Positions 1 through 4,507 of a stretch of 7,827 nucleotides of DNA are shown here, piece by piece. Source of the stretch: an uncultured Gemmatimonadota bacterium (lineage in GTDB: Bacteria; Gemmatimonadota; Gemmatimonadetes; Longimicrobiales; Gaopeijiaceae); contig CAKZOQ010000096.1 of NCBI GenBank assembly GCA_937136445.1, positions 1-7,827 on the forward strand, read 5' to 3'. The translations under genes and the position numbers were made by a program. Positions within the stretch are counted from its first letter, which is position 1. Every line of letters begins with the position of its first letter. The notes under the pieces are model-generated. The model did no database searches, had not been told where the DNA came from, and saw only the letters and a list, made by a program, of their open reading frames with translations.

Positions 1-1188
1 CCCTCGCGCCACCGCCAACGCCTGCGCCAGGTCGGCGACGAGGTCGTCGGGATCCTCGATCCCCACCGAGTAGCGGACCAGCCCCTCGGGGATCCCCAGG
101 GCGGCCCTCTCCTCCGCCGTGCACTCCACGTGGCTGGTAGTGGCCGGGGTGCCCGCCACGGTCTCCACCGCGCCCAGGTTCGCCGCCAGGTGCGCCCACC
201 GGAGGGCCGGCAGGAAGCGCTCCACCGCCTCCATGCCCCCGTCGAGGGAGAAGCTCAGGACGCCTCCGAAGCCCCGCATCTGCCGACTCGCCACGTCGTG
301 CGCGGGATGGGACGCGAGCCCCGGGTAGTGGACTACCTCCACCCCCGGCGCCGCCTCGAGCCACCGGGCGATGCGGAGGGCGCTGGCGTTCTGCCGCTCC
401 ACCCGGAGCGCCAGGGTCTTGAGCCCGCGGAGGAGGAGGTATGCAGCGTGGGGGTGGAGGGTGGCACCGTTGATCTCCCGGAAGCGGAAGATCCGGCGGA
501 CGAGGTCGGGCTCGCCGCAGACGATCCCGCCCAGCGCATCGGCATGGCCGCCCAGGAATTTGGTGGCGGAGTGCAGCACGAGGTGCGCGCCCAGCTTCAG
601 GGGGCGCTGGTTGAGGGGGGTCGCGAAGGTATTGTCCACGACCACCGTGGCTCCCGCCTCGCGGCCCGCCCGAGCCAGGCGCTCCAGGTCCAGGACCTTG
701 AGGGTGGGGTTCGTAGGCGTCTCCAGATAGAGGACGTCGCACCCCTCGGCGATCGCGGCCTCCACAGCTATGGGGTCCTCGGTGTCGCAAAGGGCCACGT
801 CCACCCCCCACCGCGGGAGGTCGTCGGTGAAGAGGACGCTGGTCCCGCCATACGTGTCCCGGGTGGAGACGACACGGCGGCCCGGGGCCAGGAGGGTCCA
901 AAGCGTCCCGGAGATGGCGCCCATGCCCGTGGCGAACGAGGTGGCGTCCGCGGCGCCCTCCAGCCGCCGCACCTTCTCCTCGAAGGCGGCCACGGTGGGG
1001 TTGGTGTTCCGGCTGTAGATGTGGCCGGGGCGCTCGTGCCGGGCCACCTCCTGCCAGCGGTCCAGATCCCGGTAGCCGAAGGAGACGGACTCCACCACGG
1101 GCACCTGGGTGGGGGCGCCCGGACGGCGGTCCTCCTCTCCCGCCCAGACGGTTACGGTGGCGGGACGAGGTGGGGATGCGTCAGACAT
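1..1188 (-). CDS. PLP-dependent trans-sulfuration enzyme (cystathionine gamma-synthase / gamma-lyase type), 3' end cut by window edge
   Basis: The reverse strand is open from ATG at 1188 to the window edge: 396 codons, no stop reached. The family is 380-400 residues and the C-terminal pattern (SVGIEDPDDL near 374-383) is present, so only a few residues should be missing. Visible fold-type I Cys/Met-metabolism signatures are the YSR motif (Y58, R60) that contacts PLP phosphate from the neighbouring subunit, Y113 in TYGGT over the ring, D185 in VVVDNTF, the Schiff-base lysine K210 in HSATKFLGGHAD, E342 in LGAVETV and the substrate-carboxylate arginine R372 in VRYSVGIED. These enzymes are cytoplasmic and catalyse gamma-replacement or beta/gamma-elimination on homoserine esters, cystathionine or methionine. 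The cysteine typical of methionine gamma-lyase (YGCT) is glycine here, which argues against that activity. The usual serine in the SLG.xE motif is Asn337. The exact substrate cannot be read from sequence, so no symbol is given. It is divergent from the C69 gene; GGAGAG lies six bases before the ATG. Confidence 0.93.
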   Translation of the reverse strand, partial: MSDASPPRPATVTVWAGEEDRRPGAPTQVPVVESVSFGYRDLDRWQEVARHERPGHIYSRNTNPTVAAFEEKVRRLEGAADATSFATGMGAISGTLWTLLAPGRRVVSTRDTYGGTSVLFTDDLPRWGVDVALCDTEDPIAVEAAIAEGCDVLYLETPTNPTLKVLDLERLARAGREAGATVVVDNTFATPLNQRPLKLGAHLVLHSATKFLGGHADALGGIVCGEPDLVRRIFRFREINGATLHPHAAYLLLRGLKTLALRVERQNASALRIARWLEAAPGVEVVHYPGLASHPAHDVASRQMRGFGGVLSFSLDGGMEAVERFLPALRWAHLAANLGAVETVAGTPATTSHVECTAEERAALGIPEGLVRYSVGIEDPDDLVADLAQALAVARG

Positions 1189-1194
1189 GGGCGG

Positions 1195-1200
1195 CTCTCC
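1195..1200 (-). promoter_or_regulatory. Ribosome binding site of the PLP enzyme gene
   Basis: GGAGAG on the reverse strand lies six bases upstream of the ATG at 1188. It supports that start over an out-of-frame ATG a few bases further upstream. Confidence 0.6.
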
Positions 1201-1223
1201 ATGGAGGCGGTCGATGGGTGGGC

Positions 1224-1252
1224 TTGATCGCACAGGGTGGCTCGCCTACGCT
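1224..1252 (+). promoter_or_regulatory. Possible weak sigma70-type promoter for the C69 gene
   Basis: TTGATC (1224-1229) and TACGCT (1247-1252) are separated by 17 bases inside the 110-base divergent spacer. They match the -35 and -10 consensus at four and three of six positions. The spacing fits, and the predicted transcript start leaves room for the ribosome site at 1289. The matches are weak enough to occur by chance. Confidence 0.22.
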
Positions 1253-1288
1253 CGGGCTCAGCGCGCTGGCGAAGTTCCGCACACACCC

Positions 1289-1293
1289 GGAGG
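1289..1293 (+). promoter_or_regulatory. Ribosome binding site deciding the C69 start
   Basis: GGAGG sits five bases before ATG 1299. This favours 1299 over the in-frame ATGs at 1170 and 1176, which lie inside the divergent PLP gene and would put 43 poorly structured residues before the signal peptide. Confidence 0.7.
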
Positions 1294-1298
1294 CGTGG

Positions 1299-3176
1299 AT
1301 GGTGGAGCCGAATCCGAGGCGACCGCAACCCGAGGGGCGGCGGAGACGGACGGTCCCTGGAGGATGGCGGGGAGTGCTGGCGGTGGCGGGAGGCCTCGCC
1401 GTGCTCGCCACGCCCGTCCCGGACGTCGGGCTGGCGGCCCAGTCCCCACCCCCCGCCAAGAGCATCGCCATCTACGTGGGCCGGAACCTCACGGCCGACG
1501 GCTCCGTCCTCCTGGGCGGCTTCGGCCACGAGCCCTCGAGCCACTGGTACGAGGTCACGCCCCGCCGGTCCTTCTCCCCCGGCACCACGGTGGAGGTGGG
1601 GGTGACGGAGGACGCCCGGATCCCCGGCAGGCGGATGCGCATCCCCCAGGTGCCCGAGACCTTCCGCTTCCTCACCACCAACTACTCGGAGTTCGCCGGC
1701 TTTCCCCCACCCCTCACCAACGGCGGCCTCAACGAGCACCACGTGGCGGCCCGGGACGTGTGGTCCCCCTCCCGGGAGGAGCTCCGAGCCATGACACCCC
1801 AGCCCCAGACCGGGCTCAACTACAGCGACCTCTCCCGCATCGCCATGGAGCGGGCCACCTCGGCCCGGGAGGCGGTGGAGATCGTGGGCCGCCTCATCGA
1901 GGAGCACGGCTACGCCACCTACGGGGGCAACTCCCACCTCTTCGCCGACGCCGAGGAAGGGTGGGTCCTCATCGACTACGCGGGAGGGCAGGGACTCTGG
2001 GCCGCGGAGCGGCTGGGCCCGGACGACGTCAGGGTCCTCTATCCCGGGTGGATCGGCGACTTTCCCGTGGCCTTCGAGGCCAGCCCCGACCACATGGGCT
2101 CGGCCGCCCTGGTGGACTTCGCCGTGGAGCAGGGATGGTGGGGCCCGGCCAGCGGGGAGCCCTTCGACCTCCATCGGGTCTACGGCCAGCCCTTCCCCAG
2201 CGCCCCTGGCCAGGACGATCCCCACAGCCTCTTCCGCTACCCTCCGCTCCTGGAGGAGGAGATTCGGGCCATGGCTCCGGTGGGGCTGGCCGACATGATG
2301 GCGCTGGTCCGGGATCCGCGGTGGTCCAACGACGGATCCGGGTACGGCCAGGTGGCGCACCTCCGGGCGGGCACGCCCTCGGATCTGGGCGTCCTGTGGA
2401 TGTCCATCACCGGCGCCGTGGCCAGCCCCTTCGTTCCCGTGCACCTCGGCGTGGAGGACGTCCCGCCGGAGTACAAGCAGCACCGCTACATGACCAAGGG
2501 GTCGGACGACGACTTCCTGGACGCCGAGTTCGCCCCCCTGGAAGGGACTCGCTCCGCCTTCCGCGTCCACAAGCGGCTGCTCTACCACACCTGCGCCGAC
2601 CCCGAGGCCTTCCTCCGTCCGGTGACCGCCGAGCTCGAGACCTTCGAGGCCCGGCTCCTCCGGGAGCAGGGGACGCTGGAGGCCGAGGCCGCCGAGCTCC
2701 TCGAGGACGGCCGCCCCGACTCGGCCCGGTCCCTCCTCACCTCCCGGGCCCATGCGCGGCTGGGTGAGGCGCTGGCCCTTGGGGAGGAGTTGGTGGAGCG
2801 GGTCGAGGCCGCCACCCGGGTGCGCCGGGGGATCCCCATGCCCGGCGTGGAGGTGGCCGAGGGCGGCTCCTGGCGCCCGGAGAGCGAACCCATGACGCTC
2901 CGCCCGGGGAGGACCTACCACCGCTGCTGGGAGGAGGGGCTGGAGACGTACCCCAGGCGTCACGAGAGCTGGGCCTCCCGGGAGGGCGGGGTCCCCTCGA
3001 TCGCGACGGGATCGCCTCCCGGGGACGGCCCGAACGGCAGCGGAGACGGCCCCTCCCCCGTGGCGCTCCTCCTGGGCGGGCTCTTCACGCTTCTCGTGGG
3101 GGGCGCGGCGGGATGGTCGCTGGGGCGGGCGAGGCGCGGTGCGGGGTCCGGCGACGACGGGACCTGGAGCCCCTGA
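1299..3176 (+). CDS. Exported, membrane-anchored peptidase C69 (U34 dipeptidase)-like protein with Ser at the nucleophile position
   Basis: The product is 625 residues. Residues 1-20 are basic (RRRR at 14-17). They are followed by a hydrophobic stretch (about 24-47) ending in LAAQ, a Sec signal peptide or anchor. The C69 catalytic domain starts at S55-IAIYVGRNLTADGS-69. In canonical C69/PepD enzymes (CTTxLVGKxAxxDGS) the cysteine stands 14 residues before the serine of DGS, is the N-terminal nucleophile, and aligns exactly with S55 (AGC, 1461-1463). Other family features are present: GLNEHHVA (144-150), the ERATSAREAVE helix (184-194), GGNSHLFAD (209-217) and the Trp-rich GQGLWAAERLG segment. 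A charged, helix-prone region (about 445-520) precedes a Gly/Ser/Pro linker (about 565-587), one membrane helix (588-609), an Arg cluster (610-613) and a short tail. Family members cleave dipeptides. The sequence does not show whether this one does, since Ser may act as an alternative Ntn nucleophile or the protein may be inactive. It is divergent from the PLP enzyme gene and ends 35 bases from the convergent tonB-type gene. Confidence 0.88.
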   Translation: MVEPNPRRPQPEGRRRRTVPGGWRGVLAVAGGLAVLATPVPDVGLAAQSPPPAKSIAIYVGRNLTADGSVLLGGFGHEPSSHWYEVTPRRSFSPGTTVEVGVTEDARIPGRRMRIPQVPETFRFLTTNYSEFAGFPPPLTNGGLNEHHVAARDVWSPSREELRAMTPQPQTGLNYSDLSRIAMERATSAREAVEIVGRLIEEHGYATYGGNSHLFADAEEGWVLIDYAGGQGLWAAERLGPDDVRVLYPGWIGDFPVAFEASPDHMGSAALVDFAVEQGWWGPASGEPFDLHRVYGQPFPSAPGQDDPHSLFRYPPLLEEEIRAMAPVGLADMMALVRDPRWSNDGSGYGQVAHLRAGTPSDLGVLWMSITGAVASPFVPVHLGVEDVPPEYKQHRYMTKGSDDDFLDAEFAPLEGTRSAFRVHKRLLYHTCADPEAFLRPVTAELETFEARLLREQGTLEAEAAELLEDGRPDSARSLLTSRAHARLGEALALGEELVERVEAATRVRRGIPMPGVEVAEGGSWRPESEPMTLRPGRTYHRCWEEGLETYPRRHESWASREGGVPSIATGSPPGDGPNGSGDGPSPVALLLGGLFTLLVGGAAGWSLGRARRGAGSGDDGTWSP

Positions 3177-3211
3177 GCCAGCCCGGTCCGGGGCCCGCCG
3201 TCCTGCTTCCC
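3177..3211. other. Convergent 35-base gap between the C69 and TonB-family genes
   Basis: The two genes end tail to tail here. GCCC-GGTCCG-GGGC (3181-3194) could form a four-base stem, too weak to call a terminator, and there is no T-run on either strand. I see no convincing termination signal. Confidence 0.4.
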
Positions 3212-3889
3212 CTACATGCTGATCTCGTACGGGAACCAGCTCGCCACGGCCTTCCCAGCCTGCTGCGCCGGGCGGAAGACCCACTCGGCGGCCTCCTCGA
3301 TGAGGCGGCGGTTGAAGCCGCCGTCCCGGGTGGGTGGGTTGAGCCGGGTGGAGTCGGGGACCACCCGGCCCCGCTCGTCCACGAAGACCCACACCTCCAC
3401 CGTCGTCCCGCGCAGCTCGTCGTTGGAGGGCGGGATGATCATCCCGCGGGGCGAGGGCGGCTGAAGGCGGTTGAGCCCCTCGGCGGCGTTGCCCGCATCG
3501 CCCTCTCCGGTGCCGTCCTCCAGCCCGGGCCCCTCGGCCTCCAGCCCCGGTCGGTCCCCCAGGAGCTGGGATTCCTCCAGCGAGATCTCGTCCTCGAACT
3601 CGACGGGCTCCAGTTCCACCGCCACCTCCAGCGGAACCGGCGGCGGGATGATGTCCCGGGTGGGCGGGGTCCGCACGTTCATGGACTGCATGGCGCCGGC
3701 GGCGGCCCGGGTGTCGCCGGCGCGAGGGCCCGCGGCGGCGAAGGGGGACATGGGGATCACCGTGCCCCGCCATCCCACGAAGATGGCCAGGTGGATCAGA
3801 ACGGACACCAGGAGCCCCGTCCGCCAGACCTTCCGGTCCCGGCGGCGGCGCTCCTGGTTCTCCAATTCCTGGCGTGGCTCGTCGGCCAT
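3212..3889 (-). CDS. TonB-family energy-transducer protein
   Basis: The product is 225 residues. A charged cytoplasmic N-terminus (ERRRRDRK, 13-20) precedes one membrane helix (about 24-40) containing S29-VLI-H33. This keeps the SxxxH spacing of the E. coli TonB helix (S16/H20), which couples to ExbB/ExbD. The periplasmic part is a Pro- and Glu-rich spacer (about 75-155, including IIPPPVPLEV). The C-terminal domain (about 163-225) reads VEVWVFVDERGRVVPDSTRL, then AAEWVFRPAQQAGKAV, the usual beta-strand/helix/WxFxPAxxxG core. TonB proteins pass proton-motive-force energy from the inner membrane to outer-membrane transporters. The usual YP motif at the domain start is not evident. No exbB, exbD or TonB-dependent receptor is in the window. 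ATG 3889 was chosen because GGGAGG lies six bases upstream; the in-frame ATG at 3934 lacks such a site. It is the third gene of a probable operon, 144 bases after the small lipoprotein gene. Confidence 0.85.
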   Translation of the reverse strand: MADEPRQELENQERRRRDRKVWRTGLLVSVLIHLAIFVGWRGTVIPMSPFAAAGPRAGDTRAAAGAMQSMNVRTPPTRDIIPPPVPLEVAVELEPVEFEDEISLEESQLLGDRPGLEAEGPGLEDGTGEGDAGNAAEGLNRLQPPSPRGMIIPPSNDELRGTTVEVWVFVDERGRVVPDSTRLNPPTRDGGFNRRLIEEAAEWVFRPAQQAGKAVASWFPYEISM

Positions 3890-3895
3890 CCTCTG

Positions 3896-3901
3896 CCTCC
3901 C
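3896..3901 (-). promoter_or_regulatory. Ribosome binding site of the TonB-family gene
   Basis: GGGAGG on the reverse strand is six bases before ATG 3889. It decides the start against an upstream in-frame ATG at 3934. Confidence 0.7.
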
Positions 3902-3914
3902 GGCGGCTCTGCGT

Positions 3915-3942
3915 CCGGAGTCCGGGTGCCGCATGCTGCGGC
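3915..3942 (-). repeat. Two short inverted repeats upstream of the TonB-family gene
   Basis: CCGGA-G-TCCGG (3915-3925) and GCCGCA-TGC-TGCGGC (3928-3942) are perfect inverted repeats with 5- and 6-base arms, 26-53 bases upstream of the TonB start. They may be hairpins in the leader or operator half-sites. In DNA this GC-rich, short palindromes arise often by chance. Confidence 0.3.
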
Positions 3943-3954
3943 CCCGCTCCCCGC

Positions 3955-4003
3955 ACCCTCTTGTACGGGCGGGGACGGGGCCGAGGTCCCGCCGGGAGAG
4001 GGT
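3955..4003 (-). repeat. Long two-stem hairpin in the lipoprotein-tonB spacer
   Basis: ACCCTCT (3955-3961) pairs perfectly with AGAGGGT (3997-4003). Inside it, GGCGGGGAC (3968-3976) pairs with GTCCCGCC (3986-3993) with one bulged base. This gives a nested structure with 15 paired positions, an internal loop of 6+3 bases and a 9-base apical loop. There is no T-run after it on the reverse strand, so it does not look like a classical intrinsic terminator. It could attenuate, stabilise or process the operon transcript between the lipoprotein and tonB segments. Confidence 0.4.
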
Positions 4004-4008
4004 ACGAT

Positions 4009-4026
4009 GCCGGTGCCGGGACCGGC
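4009..4026 (-). repeat. Perfect hairpin just after the small lipoprotein gene
   Basis: GCCGGT (4009-4014) and ACCGGC (4021-4026) form a 6-base perfect stem with a 6-base loop, seven bases past the lipoprotein stop codon. The position suits a terminator, but no T-tract follows on the reverse strand. It may be a weak or factor-assisted terminator, or a 3'-end stabilising hairpin. Confidence 0.35.
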
Positions 4027-4033
4027 GGGAGGC

Positions 4034-4507
4034 TCAGGGAGGCGAGGTGCAGGCCACCCGCACGGCGATGACGCCCTCGACCAGCCCGCCATCCTCCCGG
4101 CCCGGCGTGATGACGTCGCCGATGGGCCGGCCGGAGCCGGTGAGACCGTCGGAGGTGGCCACCATCCGCAGCTGGATGCGCCCGGTGACCGCCGGGTCCA
4201 CCTGGAGGGAATCCCCGTCCAGAGGCCGCCAGGCGGCGAAGGGGATCTCCCCCCGACTCCCATCTGCCGTCAGGGTGAGGGCCAGCCGCCGATCTCCGGC
4301 GTCGGCCAACCCCTGGGGGGCGTCGCCGGCCAGCATGATCCCATGGGGCAGGTCCAGGGCTTCGGCGGCCTCGTTGGCCTCGAAGCGGTAGCAGAGCTCG
4401 TCTTCGGGCCCGAGCGCCTTGGGTGTGGAGCCGCCGGCGCACCCGGCCAGGAGGACCGTCAGGGCCATCGCGGCCCCGGCCACCGAGACCGACGCGAGGC
4501 GGCTCAC
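4034..4507 (-). CDS. Small predicted lipoprotein of unknown function
   Basis: The product is 157 residues and matches no family I recognise. The N-terminus is a lipoprotein signal: hydrophobic residues 7-20, then lipobox LLAGC with C23 as the lipidation site. Ala at +2 suggests outer membrane rather than retention in the inner membrane. The mature part is acidic at first (EDELCYRFEANEAAEALDL) and otherwise looks beta-rich, with alternating patterns such as RLALTLTADG (74-83) and GRIQLRMVATSDG (109-121). C39 and C152 could form a disulfide. The start is GTG at 4507: GGGGAGG (4513-4519) lies five bases upstream, and the start overlaps the stop of the protease gene as GTGA, which suggests translational coupling. 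It is the middle gene of a three-gene, same-strand cluster, so a role connected with the upstream surface protease is plausible but unproven. Confidence 0.82.
   Translation of the reverse strand: MSRLASVSVAGAAMALTVLLAGCAGGSTPKALGPEDELCYRFEANEAAEALDLPHGIMLAGDAPQGLADAGDRRLALTLTADGSRGEIPFAAWRPLDGDSLQVDPAVTGRIQLRMVATSDGLTGSGRPIGDVITPGREDGGLVEGVIAVRVACTSPP

Noticed and set aside
130..1227. Plus-strand open frame antisense to the PLP enzyme gene
   Set aside because: It has low-complexity composition and no motifs, while the opposite strand encodes a protein with a complete set of catalytic residues.
1170..1298. Earlier ATG starts (1170, 1176) for the C69 gene
   Set aside because: They overlap the divergent PLP gene's 5' end, lack a ribosome site and add 43 residues before the signal peptide. 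GGAGG precedes ATG 1299.
3181..3194. Possible terminator between the convergent genes
   Set aside because: It has only a four-base stem and no T-run on either strand.
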